A stretch of DNA of 64,000 nt from EB88 sp965199135 (GCA_965199135.1 OZ240685.1:1240001-1304000); one strand, 5' to 3'; shown: positions 41,778-49,998, numbered from the stretch's first letter. Notes: generated by a model not told the origin, from the sequence alone. Program-made: numbers and translations.

Positions 41778-42842
41778 ATGGCCGTGACACTGCGTTCGTA
41801 CTCCAAGATCAACCTGGGCCTTGCGATCGGCCCCACGCGCCCGGACGGCTTCCATGCGCTGGCTACGCTCTACCAGACGCTTGAGGCGCATGATCGCATC
41901 ACGGTTACCGTGAGCCAGCTGCCCCGGGGAGCAGAGCGCAGGCAGCCTGTAGTGCTGACGGCGAATGACAGGCGCGTGCCGCTCGACGGACGCAACACGG
42001 TGTGGAAGATGCTGGCCCTCGCGCTGGGCAAACCCGGGCGCGAGCGGCTCCAGGCCCGGGTGCATATCGACAAGCGCCTGCCCGTGCAGGGTGGGCTCGG
42101 CGGCGGCTCAGCGAACGCAGCGGCAGCGCTGCTCGGCGTGGAGCGGGAGATCGCCGGGCAGAGGCTTGCGGAGCCGCTTTCGGGCGAGGAGCGGCTCGGT
42201 TTCGCAGCCGAGGTGGGCTCGGATGTGCCCCTGTTTCTGCTCGGCGGAACGGTTCTTGGGACAGGCCGCGGCGAGGACGTGGTGCCGGTCGAGGACCTGC
42301 CCTCGTTTCCGGTAGTGCTGGCACTGCCGGAGGTAGGCGTATCGACCCCGACTGCCTTTCGCGCCTGGGATGAGCAGCAGGTGGCCGCCGGGTTGACGCC
42401 CGAGGCCCAGACCCGTAGACTAGGAAAGTTGAGTCGAGCTCTCGCATCCGCCTGGGTCGAGCAGCACGCAACCGGTGTCCTCTCTCCGCGGAGAGGGGGC
42501 CTAGCGGGAACCTTGCTTTCCACGCTTGTCCAGACCGGGATACTCCTAAACGACTTTGAAGAAGTCGTCTTCCGGCAGCATCCCCTTCTCGAACAAATCA
42601 AGTGTGCGCTTGCTGGCCAACCCGCCAGTGAGCAGGAAGCTCCTTTGTCTTCGCTGCAGGCATATGCAGCGCTGTCAGGGTCGGGTTCTGCGGTATTCGG
42701 GTTGTATGCTGAGGGCGTGGCGGGTGAAGCCGATGCAAGCGCAGCGGTGGAGCGTCTCAACCGTCTCGGGGTACGCAGTCTACGGACGCGCACCGAGAGG
42801 CGCACAGGCTACTGGGCCGGAATGGTCGAGAGTGAGTGGTGA
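41778..42842 (+). CDS. ispE: 4-diphosphocytidyl-2-C-methyl-D-erythritol kinase
   Basis: GHMP kinase of the MEP isoprenoid pathway. Protein of 354 aa, about 50 residues longer than most. LRSYSKINLGLAIGPTRPDG is the N-terminal motif, VQGGLGGGSANAAAALLGVE the ATP loop, and AYAALSGSGSAVFGLY the third GHMP motif. The additional sequence falls after GVSTPTAFRAW, in a stretch including TRRLGKLSRALASAWVEQHA. It lies 75 bp upstream of the tRNA-Gln gene, in the same direction as the prs-ribosomal protein operon. Confidence 0.95.
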   Translation: MAVTLRSYSKINLGLAIGPTRPDGFHALATLYQTLEAHDRITVTVSQLPRGAERRQPVVLTANDRRVPLDGRNTVWKMLALALGKPGRERLQARVHIDKRLPVQGGLGGGSANAAAALLGVEREIAGQRLAEPLSGEERLGFAAEVGSDVPLFLLGGTVLGTGRGEDVVPVEDLPSFPVVLALPEVGVSTPTAFRAWDEQQVAAGLTPEAQTRRLGKLSRALASAWVEQHATGVLSPRRGGLAGTLLSTLVQTGILLNDFEEVVFRQHPLLEQIKCALAGQPASEQEAPLSSLQAYAALSGSGSAVFGLYAEGVAGEADASAAVERLNRLGVRSLRTRTERRTGYWAGMVESEW

Positions 42843-42917
42843 GGGGGCGCGCTGCGGCATGCCGCGGCGGCCTGATTGGTAGGAAACAAAGTTCGCAGAA
42901 ACAGGCAGCAGAGTTTT

Positions 42918-42991
42918 TGGGCGATCGACTAATGGTAGGTCAAGTGCCTTTGACGCACTTTGTCTAGGTTCGAATCCTAGTCGCCCAGCCA
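42918..42991 (+). tRNA. tRNA-Gln (UUG)
   Basis: A complete cloverleaf: acceptor stem TGGGCGA pairs with TCGCCCA; anticodon stem AGTGC/GCACT encloses loop CTTTGAC with anticodon TTG; T arm CTAGG-TTCGAAT-CCTAG. The discriminator base is G and CCA is encoded (42989-42991). The gene is between ispE and prs, a position also known from deltaproteobacteria. Confidence 0.97.
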
Positions 42992-43115
42992 GTTGTAGAG
43001 CAGAGTGCAGGAGAGTCGGGAGAACATGCCCGGCTGCGGGAACGGAAGCCAGCAAGCGGGGACAACCAGCCTCGTGAGGGGGACAGACGTGAAGCAGGAT
43101 ACGGAAGAACTTGTT

Positions 43116-44147
43116 ATGAAGGACACCGGAACACACGCCGCGGCAAACACCGAGCGTGATGGGCACAAGCCGGCAGCCGATCGGAAGCGGAGCGGCCGCC
43201 TTCGGGAAGACAAGCGATTCAGGATTTTCTCCGGCAGTGCCAACCCCGGACTTGCGGCCGAAATCTGCCGTCATATCGGGGTGCCGCTCGGAGAGACCCG
43301 CATCCAGCGTTTTGCGGATGGAGAGATCCACTTCCAGCTTCTTGAGAACGTCCGGGGCGCAGATGTATTTGTGGTGCAGCCTACCTCAAACCCGGTAGAC
43401 CGTCACCTGGTGGAGCTGCTGATCATGATCGATGCATTGAAACGTGCGTCGGCCGGCAGGATCACCGTTGTGGTTCCGTACTACGGCTATGCGCGGCAGG
43501 ACAGAAAAGACCGTCCGCGTGTGGCGATCTCATCGAAGCTGGTGGCCGATCTCCTGACCACGGCCGGTGCCAACCGGGGGCTCTTTATGGACCTCCATGC
43601 GGCGCAGATTCAAGGCTTCTTCTCGATCCCGGTCGATCACCTGTTCGCGAGCCCAGTGATGGTGAGCTACTTTCGCGAACTCGCCCTGCCGAACCTGACA
43701 GTGGTGTCCCCGGATGCGGGGGGTGTGGAACGGGCCCGGTTTTTTGCGACCAAGATGGCGGCTCCGCTCGCGATTGTCGACAAGCGGCGGACCGACATCA
43801 ATGTGACCGAGGTGATGCACGTGATCGGCGATGTTCGTGGGCAAACCTGCCTGATCATCGACGACATCGTGGACACCGCGGGCACCCTGGTCAAGACAGT
43901 CGACGCCCTGCTCGCGCAGGGTGCCGTTGCAGTGTATGCATGTGCGTCGCATGCGGTGCTTTCCGGACCGGCAGTTGAGCGGATCCACAACTCCCGTTTG
44001 CGGGAGCTGGTGGTGAGCGACTCGATTCCACTCTCGGAAGCAGCGCAGGCGGAGCCAAAGATCATCGTGCGGTCCATTGCCGGCCTCCTGGGCGCGGCAA
44101 TCGAAAGCATTCATATGGAAACCAGCGTCAGCACGCTCTTCTCCTAG
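43116..44147 (+). CDS. prs: Ribose-phosphate pyrophosphokinase
   Basis: Makes PRPP for purine, pyrimidine, His and Trp synthesis. About 343 aa from the ATG at 43116, with GGAAGAA upstream; an open frame from 43005 would add 37 residues. A 35-residue charged N-terminal tail precedes the usual start FRIFSGSANPGLAAEICRHI. The catalytic flexible loop is YYGYARQDRKDRPR, and the PRPP loop is LIIDDIVDTAGTL. FMDLHAAQIQGFF and VSPDAGGVERARFFA are also family signatures. It leads the rplY-pth-rpsF-rpsR-rplI group. Confidence 0.95.
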   Translation: MKDTGTHAAANTERDGHKPAADRKRSGRLREDKRFRIFSGSANPGLAAEICRHIGVPLGETRIQRFADGEIHFQLLENVRGADVFVVQPTSNPVDRHLVELLIMIDALKRASAGRITVVVPYYGYARQDRKDRPRVAISSKLVADLLTTAGANRGLFMDLHAAQIQGFFSIPVDHLFASPVMVSYFRELALPNLTVVSPDAGGVERARFFATKMAAPLAIVDKRRTDINVTEVMHVIGDVRGQTCLIIDDIVDTAGTLVKTVDALLAQGAVAVYACASHAVLSGPAVERIHNSRLRELVVSDSIPLSEAAQAEPKIIVRSIAGLLGAAIESIHMETSVSTLFS

Positions 44148-44215
44148 AGAGCCCCTGCAGGACGACGAACGAAAGGGAGCCGGCATACGGCTGGTGCCCG
44201 AAAGGATTTCTACCC

Positions 44216-44887
44216 ATGGCAGCAACAGAATCAGTCACCGCAGTGGTCCGCGAAGGACGCTTCACCAAGAACGCAGCACGGCGTGTCCGTGTTGCCGGCA
44301 AGCTGCCCGGCGTCGTCTACGGCGCAAAAGAGCCCGCGGTCGCGGTCGAGCTTGACCCGAAGCAGATGCTGCGCATCCTGCACTCCGACACCGGCCACAA
44401 CACCATCTTCGACCTCGATGTCGCGGGCGCCAAGGCCAAGGCGATGATCGTGGACTGGCAGTTCGAACCGATCAAGGATCGCCTGATTCACGTAGACCTG
44501 AAGCGTATCGCGCTCGACGTTGCAATGCATGCCGAGGTGCCGGTCGTGCTGACTGGTACGGCCTTTGGCGTGAAGAACGAGGGCGGACTGCTCGACCAGG
44601 TGCTGCGTGAAGTCGAGATCGAGTGCCTGCCGGGCGATATCCCCTCGTCGATCGAAGTGGATGTCACGGAGATGAAGCTGGGCGACGTGATCCGCGTGGC
44701 CGACCTGCCGCATGGCGGCAAGTTCAAGTTCATCACCGACGAAGATGCAACCGTTGCGCACCTGGCGATGGTGAAGGAAGAAGTCGAGACGACTGACGCC
44801 CTGGCTGCGGCCGCGGAGCCGGAAGTCGCCAAGAAGGGCAAGGGCGATGCTGCTGCACCGGCGGCCGAAGCCGCTCCCAAGAAGTAA
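44216..44887 (+). CDS. rplY: 50S ribosomal protein L25/general stress protein Ctc
   Basis: Binds 5S rRNA. Protein of 223 aa, the long CTC/TL5 form: N-terminal L25 domain (AVVREGRFTKNAARRVRVAG to VHVDLKRIAL) and a C-terminal TL5 beta domain (VPVVLTGTAFGVKNEGGLLD, VEIECLPGDIPSSIEVDVTE). The last 40 residues are Ala/Glu/Lys-rich. The ribosome site GAAAGGA lies about 10 nt before the ATG. Order prs-rplY-pth is widely conserved. Confidence 0.96.
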   Translation: MAATESVTAVVREGRFTKNAARRVRVAGKLPGVVYGAKEPAVAVELDPKQMLRILHSDTGHNTIFDLDVAGAKAKAMIVDWQFEPIKDRLIHVDLKRIALDVAMHAEVPVVLTGTAFGVKNEGGLLDQVLREVEIECLPGDIPSSIEVDVTEMKLGDVIRVADLPHGGKFKFITDEDATVAHLAMVKEEVETTDALAAAAEPEVAKKGKGDAAAPAAEAAPKK

Positions 44888-44899
44888 GGGAGCACTCGG

Positions 44900-45505
44900 G
44901 TGCTGCTCGTGGTGGGGCTCGGCAATCCTGGCCCGGAGTACCAGTGGACGCCACACAATGCCGGCTTTCTGGCAATCGATGCGATTGCAGAGTCGGGCGG
45001 TGTGGCGATCACCAATCGGCGCGGCAAGGCACTGACTGCGAAGCTCGCACTGGGCGGACAGGAAGTGATTCTGGCCAAACCGGAAACCTGGATGAATCTC
45101 AGCGGCGAGTCGGTTGCTGCGCTTCTGAGGGAGTTTGGGCTCGAGGCAAACCGGGATCTCGTGGTGGTGTACGACGAGCTCGCGTTGCCACTGGGGACGA
45201 TCCGGGTTCGACCTGGTGGTTCCTCGGGCGGCCACAACGGAGCCAAGAGTATCAACGCGCTCCTTGGAACAGAGCAGTGGGCGCGTGTACGGATCGGTGT
45301 TGGACCGGATGGTCCCATTGGCCAGGGGCGACGCGGCGCAGATTACCTGCTGCAGCCGATGCGCCGGATGGAGTTGGGTGTTTTGGGTGAGGCGCTTGAC
45401 CGCGCCGTGGACGCTGTCACCACCATTGCTACAGATGGAGTGGCGGCGGCGATGAATAAGTTCAACCCGCGTACGGGTCCGCAAGCGGATGCGTCGGGGG
45501 CGTAG
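44900..45505 (+). CDS. pth: Peptidyl-tRNA hydrolase
   Basis: Releases peptides from stalled peptidyl-tRNA. Protein of 201 aa. LLVVGLGNPGPEYQWTPHNA with the catalytic His and Asn positions, LAKPETWMNLSGESVAALL, VVVYDELALPLGTIRVRPGG and GGHNGAKSINALLGTEQWAR define the family. The start is GTG at 44900, only 12 nt after rplY. It is followed by the rpsF operon after 47 nt. Confidence 0.96.
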   Translation: MLLVVGLGNPGPEYQWTPHNAGFLAIDAIAESGGVAITNRRGKALTAKLALGGQEVILAKPETWMNLSGESVAALLREFGLEANRDLVVVYDELALPLGTIRVRPGGSSGGHNGAKSINALLGTEQWARVRIGVGPDGPIGQGRRGADYLLQPMRRMELGVLGEALDRAVDAVTTIATDGVAAAMNKFNPRTGPQADASGA

Positions 45506-45519
45506 GGGAAATCAGATCG

Positions 45520-45537
45520 GGTTCTTCCAGAAGAACC
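45520..45537 (+). promoter_or_regulatory. Hairpin in the rpsF leader
   Basis: GGTTCTT, loop CCAG, AAGAACC form a perfect 7-bp stem between pth and rpsF, ending 15 nt before the rpsF ATG. rpsF-rpsR leaders in other bacteria bind the S6:S18 complex through a small hairpin. The match to that motif is suggestive only. Confidence 0.35.
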
Positions 45538-45552
45538 ACGTGAGGCAGCTAT

Positions 45553-45990
45553 ATGGCAGAGACAACAGGGCGCTTTTACGAAGTGATGTTTATCGTTCGT
45601 CCCGATGCGGCGGAAGAAGACATTGACAAGCTGATCGCAGGCTTTGAAACCACGATCACCACTAACGGCGGCAATGTTCGCTCGATTGAAAAGATGGGCC
45701 GTCGCAAGCTCGCGTACACCGTGCGCAAGTTCAACGATGGCAACTATGTGCTCCTGACGATCGATGCCGATGGCAAGCTGGTCGCCGAGCTCGAGCGTCG
45801 TCTCCGCGTGTCGGAGCCGGTGATCAAGTTCATCACGGTCCGCATGGACGAAGAAGAGAAGCGTCTTGAGAAGGTTCGCGCCCTGCGCGCCAGCCGCACC
45901 AAGCGCAGCGCACAGCCGGCTGCCCCGGCGCCCGAAGTGGCTGCCGCACCGGCTGCTGCTCCTGTTGCAGAAACCCCGGCGCTCGCCTAA
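45553..45990 (+). CDS. rpsF: 30S ribosomal protein S6
   Basis: Protein of 145 aa. FYEVMFIVRPDAAEEDIDKL, RSIEKMGRRKLAYTVRKFND and VSEPVIKFITVRMDEE are the S6 fold. A 40-residue Ala/Pro-rich tail follows the fold, longer than in Escherichia coli and without charge clusters. It pairs with S18, whose gene is next. GAGG lies 11 nt upstream of the ATG. Confidence 0.97.
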   Translation: MAETTGRFYEVMFIVRPDAAEEDIDKLIAGFETTITTNGGNVRSIEKMGRRKLAYTVRKFNDGNYVLLTIDADGKLVAELERRLRVSEPVIKFITVRMDEEEKRLEKVRALRASRTKRSAQPAAPAPEVAAAPAAAPVAETPALA

Positions 45991-46028
45991 GCAATCGCGT
46001 CACGCACGCATACGAAGGGATATGAATC

Positions 46029-46397
46029 ATGGCAGACGAAACAACATCCGCACCACGTTCTGAAGCACCTGCATCTTCTTCCGGTCCGCAGTCCGGTGGC
46101 TCCGGCGGCCCGCAGTCCGGTGGTCCGGGCGGCCCTGGCGGCGCCCGTCCCCCGCGTCCCGCAGGCGGCGGTGGCCGCAAGTTCTTCCGTCGCAAGAAAG
46201 TCTGCAAATTCTGCGTCGAGAAAATCGAAGCCATTCCGTACCGCGATGTGCGGCTCCTGCAGCAGTTTGTCGCCGAGCGCGGCAAGATCACGCCCCGTCG
46301 CCTGACCGGTGTCTGCACCACGCACCAGCGCCGCCTTACCCGCTCGATCAAGCAGGCTCGCAACATCGCGCTGCTCCCGTTCGCGGCTCGCTACTAG
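46029..46397 (+). CDS. rpsR: 30S ribosomal protein S18 with Gly/Pro-rich N-terminal extension
   Basis: Protein of 122 aa versus 70-85 in most bacteria. Residues 1 to about 48 are Ser, Gly and Pro, including GGPQSGGPGGPGGARPP. Then the ordinary S18 domain follows: RKFFRRKKVCKFCVEKIEAI, ITPRRLTGVCTTHQRRLTRS and IKQARNIALLPFAARY, with Cys residues as in the zinc-type form. The frame starts at the ATG at 46029 with no closer alternative. The extension is probably disordered on the ribosome surface. Confidence 0.96.
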   Translation: MADETTSAPRSEAPASSSGPQSGGSGGPQSGGPGGPGGARPPRPAGGGGRKFFRRKKVCKFCVEKIEAIPYRDVRLLQQFVAERGKITPRRLTGVCTTHQRRLTRSIKQARNIALLPFAARY

Positions 46398-46407
46398 TTT
46401 CGGCAAA

Positions 46408-46426
46408 TGCCACCGCGATGGTGGCA
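46408..46426 (+). other. Hairpin between rpsR and rplI
   Basis: TGCCACC, loop GCGAT, GGTGGCA form a perfect 7-bp stem with no U-run. It may tune expression between the two ribosomal protein genes. Confidence 0.4.
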
Positions 46427-46452
46427 AATAAGAAGTGCGGAGAAGAAACACG

Positions 46453-46908
46453 ATGGAAGTCATTCTCAAGGAAGATGTAGATCACCTGGGACAGCGTGGA
46501 GACGTTGTCAAGGTGGCCGACGGCTTTGGCCGTAACTATCTGCTGCCGAAGAAGCTTGCGATGCAGGCAACGGCGGCCAACAAGGCTGTGATCGAGCAGA
46601 TGAAGCAGTCCGCGGTGCGCCGTTCGGCCCGCGAAAAGAGCGAAGCCGAAACATTGGTCTCGCAGTACGACGCGCTCACGCTCGAGTTCACGCGCAAGGT
46701 TGGCGAAAACGAGCACCTGTTTGGTTCGGTGACCTCGTCCGACATTGCGCAGGCGCTCGAAGCGAAGGGCTTTGCGACCGATCGTCGCAAGATCCACCTC
46801 GATGAGCCCTTGAAGCAGATTGGCGAGTTCCATGTGCCCATCAAGCTGCACCGCGAAGTCTCGGCGCACGTCAAGGTTGTGATCCAGGGCGACGCGCAGA
46901 CTGCATAA
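46453..46908 (+). CDS. rplI: 50S ribosomal protein L9
   Basis: Protein of 151 aa. MEVILKEDVDHLGQRGDVVK and DGFGRNYLLPKKLAMQAT are the N-domain; a long connecting helix follows, then LFGSVTSSDIAQALEAKGFA and IHLDEPLKQIGEFHVPIKLH. The ATG at 46453 is preceded by GGAGAAG. It is the last gene of the rpsF-rpsR-rplI group; a terminator-like hairpin follows. Confidence 0.97.
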   Translation: MEVILKEDVDHLGQRGDVVKVADGFGRNYLLPKKLAMQATAANKAVIEQMKQSAVRRSAREKSEAETLVSQYDALTLEFTRKVGENEHLFGSVTSSDIAQALEAKGFATDRRKIHLDEPLKQIGEFHVPIKLHREVSAHVKVVIQGDAQTA

Positions 46909-46960
46909 GTCGGCAGCCCGCGGGCTGCATCCAATCCCCATTGCTCGTGATCGTGAACAG

Positions 46961-46982
46961 GCCGCCTCCGGGCGGCTTTGTT
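46961..46982 (+). terminator. Terminator after rplI
   Basis: GCCGCC, loop TCCG, GGCGGC, then TTTGTTC. A short GC stem with a T-rich tail, 52 nt after rplI. Confidence 0.75.
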
Positions 46983-47017
46983 CGTCCCCTCCCTCTTCTC
47001 GTGCGTCCAGGAGCGCC

Positions 47018-48052
47018 ATGCCTAAGCCCATCGGTATCTACTACGAACAGCAGCACTGGTTCAAGCCACTCTTCGCGGAGCTCGAGCGCCGCGAAATCCC
47101 CTATGAGCGGATCGATGCAGTCACGCACAGCTATGCCATTGAAGACCGCCCCGAGCAGCAGTATTCGCTCGTGGTGAACCGCATGAGTCCCTCGGCGTGG
47201 AACCGTGAGCAGGGCGACACCATCTTCTATACGCTGGGCTTTTTGGATCATCTTGCCGCCCGTGGAGTGCGCGTGATCAATGGCTCCGCTGCCTTTCGCT
47301 CGGAGCTCTCGAAGGCATCGCAACTGACGCTGCTTGATGAGCTTGGCATCGCCTATCCCAAAGCGCGCGTGATTCATCGCCCGTCGCAAGCGGTCGCGGC
47401 GACCGAGGGCCTGCGCTTTCCTGTGGTGGTGAAGCCGAACATCGGCGGCTCTGGCGCGGGCGTCAAGCGCTTCGACTCGCGCGAGCAGCTGGCTGCTTCG
47501 GCAGAGGCAGGCGAGCTGCTGTTCGGGCTTGATTCGACCGCACTGGTGCAGGAGTTTATTCCGGCGCGTGGCGGCTACATCGTGCGCTGCGAAGTGCTCG
47601 ATGGCAAGTTCCTTTACGCGATCAAGGTGCACACCACCGGGGAGACCTTTGACCTGTGCCCAGCCGATATCTGCCGCACCACTGGCGGCGTGGACCTGAA
47701 CCGCGCTGCGTGTGCGATCGATGCGCCCAAGTCCGGCATCCGCGTGGAAGGCTACGAGCCGCCCAGCTCGGTGATTGCAGATGTGGAGCGCATCATGGCT
47801 GCGGCCGGCGTGGAGCTTGGCGGCGTCGAGTACATGATGGACGATCGCGATGGCGAGCGCGCGGTTCCGCTGTACTACGACATTAATGCGCTTTCGAATT
47901 TTGTAGCGGATGGCGAACGCGTCGTCGGCTTCGATCCATTCGCAAAGCTGGTGGACTGGTTGAGCCTCGAGATGGTGAAGGCAGATGCATCGCAGTGGCA
48001 CGCGGAACATGACGCGGAGCTTGGCATCGGCCACGCTGCGGGGGTTCGCTGA
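47018..48052 (+). CDS. ATP-grasp ligase-like protein coupled to a flavin monooxygenase
   Basis: Protein of 344 aa. Residues 1-100 form an N-domain with IGIYYEQQHWFKPLFAEL and DHLAARGVRVINGSAAFRSE. Then comes the ATP-grasp core: FPVVVKPNIGGSGAGVKRF (ATP lysine and glycine loop), LVQEFIPARGGYIVRCEVLD, and VPLYYDINALSNFVADGERV near the metal site. RimK-like enzymes join carboxylates to amines, but no substrate can be named. The stop overlaps the start of the next gene by 1 nt (TGATG), so both are made together. No peptide-precursor gene is visible nearby. Confidence 0.85.
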   Translation: MPKPIGIYYEQQHWFKPLFAELERREIPYERIDAVTHSYAIEDRPEQQYSLVVNRMSPSAWNREQGDTIFYTLGFLDHLAARGVRVINGSAAFRSELSKASQLTLLDELGIAYPKARVIHRPSQAVAATEGLRFPVVVKPNIGGSGAGVKRFDSREQLAASAEAGELLFGLDSTALVQEFIPARGGYIVRCEVLDGKFLYAIKVHTTGETFDLCPADICRTTGGVDLNRAACAIDAPKSGIRVEGYEPPSSVIADVERIMAAAGVELGGVEYMMDDRDGERAVPLYYDINALSNFVADGERVVGFDPFAKLVDWLSLEMVKADASQWHAEHDAELGIGHAAGVR

Positions 48053-49104
48053 TGCGGTACGGCTTCTGGATGCCAGTGTTCGGGGGATGGCTGCGCAATG
48101 TGGACGATGAAGGTATGGAGGCGAGCTGGAGCTATGTGCGCCGGCTTGCGCAACGCGCCGAGGCGCTCGGGTACGATCTCTCGCTCATCGCCGAGCTCAA
48201 CCTGAACGACATCAAGGGTGTGGAAGCGCCCTCGCTCGATGCCTGGTCTACCGCTGCTGCACTGGCAGCAGTGACCGAGAAACTCGAGCTGATGGTTGCG
48301 GTGCGGCCTACATTTCACAACCCCGCCTTGCTCGCAAAACAGGCTGCGAACATCGACCACATCGCTGGCGGCCGCCTCACGCTGAACGTCGTTTCGAGCT
48401 GGTGGGCGGATGAGGCCACCAAGTATGGACTGCACTTCGACCAGCATGACGACCGCTACGCACGTACGAATGAGTGGCTTGATGTATTGAACGGCTGCTG
48501 GGCCGAGCAGGGCTTTTCGTATGAGGGCAAGTACTACACCGTGAAGGAAAACGTGCTGTCGCCTAAGCCGATGAGTCAGCCACGCCCCCTGCTCTACGCG
48601 GGTGGCGAGTCCGAGACAGCAAAGAACCTGATTGCGGGCAAGTGCGATGCGTACCTGATGCATGGCGACTCGCCGGCAACGGTCGGCCGCAAAATCGCCG
48701 ACATGCGCGAGCGGCGCGAAAAGGCAGGCCTTGGTTCCATGACGTTTGGCGTCGCCGGGTACGCGATCGTGCGCGACACCGCCGAGGCTGCGCAGAAAGA
48801 AGTCATCCGCATCACCGATGTGCAGCAGTCGGCGCAGGGCTACAAGAACTACCAGCAGTGGGTCACCGGCTCAAAGCTCGAGCAGAAGATCTCGCTTGAA
48901 GACTACTCGGTGTCGAACCGGGGGCTGCGCTCCGGCATCGTCGGGACGCCGGACCAGGTGAAAGAGCAGATCGCCGCCTTTGAGGAGGTCGGATGTGATC
49001 TTGTGCTGTTACAGATGTCGCCGCAGCTCGAAGAGATGGAGCGCTTTGCTGAGCAGGTGATGGAGTCAGCGGCGGAGCAGCAACAAGGCTCCGGCCGCCG
49101 CTGA
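48052..49104 (+). CDS. LLM-class flavin-dependent monooxygenase
   Basis: Luciferase-like TIM-barrel protein of 350 aa. YGFWMPVFGGWL at the N-terminus, AQRAEALGYDLSLIAELNLN, ALAAVTEKLELMVAVRPTFH, NPALLAKQAANIDHIAGGRL and TLNVVSSWWADEATKYGLHF match the SsuD/SfnG branch, which uses reduced FMN to oxidise sulfonates or sulfones. EHDDRYART-like residues appear as FDQHDDRYARTNEW. No flavin reductase or sulfonate transporter is adjacent. The coupled ATP-grasp gene suggests a different substrate, perhaps a product of the ligase. Its end overlaps the convergent Lgt-like gene by 39 nt. Confidence 0.9.
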   Translation: MRYGFWMPVFGGWLRNVDDEGMEASWSYVRRLAQRAEALGYDLSLIAELNLNDIKGVEAPSLDAWSTAAALAAVTEKLELMVAVRPTFHNPALLAKQAANIDHIAGGRLTLNVVSSWWADEATKYGLHFDQHDDRYARTNEWLDVLNGCWAEQGFSYEGKYYTVKENVLSPKPMSQPRPLLYAGGESETAKNLIAGKCDAYLMHGDSPATVGRKIADMRERREKAGLGSMTFGVAGYAIVRDTAEAAQKEVIRITDVQQSAQGYKNYQQWVTGSKLEQKISLEDYSVSNRGLRSGIVGTPDQVKEQIAAFEEVGCDLVLLQMSPQLEEMERFAEQVMESAAEQQQGSGRR

Positions 49105-49821
49105 CATTGCTCCGGCCGTCTGCGGGTAGGAAAAGACCCCAAGTACCAGCGGCTCGCCTGACCACTGCATCTGTAACTGCCCGAGGAGCACATTCGTGAC
49201 CCCGGCAACCACAAGAAAGGCCCCCGCGACCGACCGGCCGCGGGTCGCGGCAACTGCCACGCCAAGCGACAAGAGGGCGTACACCACGCTGGCCCACGCC
49301 GCGACTGGCCACAGCGGCAGGTGCAGGGGGGTTCCATAGAGAGCGCGCGCTGTTCGGCTCATCGACACAACGCCCCATCGCGCTCCTGTGACGCGCCCGG
49401 GCTCCGCGCCTACAGCCCAGTAGCCTGCATGGACAAACGCGAGCAGCAGCCCGATGCCCGGCAGCAGCGCATTGAGCGCGCGAAGGATCGATGTGCGCGT
49501 CAGGAGCAGGTAACCGAGGCACGCGAGGATCGCGAGCGCAGCCCCGGCATAGAACATGCGAGCATCTCGCACCGACAGAAGGCCCAACATCCAGAGTGGG
49601 TGCGCAAGAAAGTCCCGCCAGCCATGAACGAGGAGCAGCAGGCGCTCGCCGACAACCATGGCGACCGTGCCTACAAGCGCGGCGGTCGCGATGCGGTCCG
49701 GCCGTACACGCTGCTTGGCGGCAAGCCGCTCCGCCGTCGCGAAAGCAGCGAGAAGCCCACAAGCAAACAGAACGCCCTGCACGGAGATTGTGAAAGGGAA
49801 CAGATGAAGGGTGGGAAACAA
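49066..49821 (-). CDS. Lgt-like (prolipoprotein diacylglyceryl transferase family) membrane protein, divergent
   Basis: Predicted 251 aa with about seven membrane spans. The N-terminus LFPFTISVQGVLFACGLLAA resembles Lgt, and ARMFYAGAALAILACLGYLL matches the segment that is usually GGLxFYGG. However, where Lgt has a conserved GR(I/V)GCF/NF motif with an essential arginine, this protein reads LAFVHAGYWAVGAEPGRVTG, so the arginine is displaced or missing. PLHLPLWPVAAWASVVYALL replaces the usual HPTQLYE. It may be an inactive or repurposed paralogue. TTG at 49821 follows GAGGG. Confidence 0.7.
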   Translation of the reverse strand: MFPTLHLFPFTISVQGVLFACGLLAAFATAERLAAKQRVRPDRIATAALVGTVAMVVGERLLLLVHGWRDFLAHPLWMLGLLSVRDARMFYAGAALAILACLGYLLLTRTSILRALNALLPGIGLLLAFVHAGYWAVGAEPGRVTGARWGVVSMSRTARALYGTPLHLPLWPVAAWASVVYALLSLGVAVAATRGRSVAGAFLVVAGVTNVLLGQLQMQWSGEPLVLGVFSYPQTAGAMSAAAGALLLLRR

Positions 49822-49846
49822 GGGTCAGCCCTCGGGAGAGAGCGGG

Positions 49847-49993
49847 AGAGAACACAAGACTGACCCGCGGGGCCGTATGCTGGCTTGCCGGTGAACCCGT
49901 CCTAAGACGGTGGGAACTCTCCGCGGCTCTTTAGGCATTCCGAACTGGCGGACACTGCGCACCGAGCCGATTGTCGAGTCGAGCTCCCTGTTC
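49847..49993 (-). ncRNA. ssrS: 6S RNA candidate (ssrS) downstream of zapA
   Basis: On the minus strand TATAAT (50004 to 49999) is followed by a transcript of about 147 nt. Its ends pair: GAACA with UGUUC, and GACUCGAC with GUCAGUC around one bulged base. The interior contains GUCCGCC, UUCGGAAUGCCUAAA, reminiscent of GAGAAGCCUUAAA in Escherichia coli 6S RNA, then GAGUUCCCACC, hairpin CCGUC-UUAG-GACGG and GUUCACCGGC. The position directly after zapA on the same strand is the classic ssrS position. Ends are approximate. Confidence 0.75.
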
Positions 49994-49998
49994 AATGA

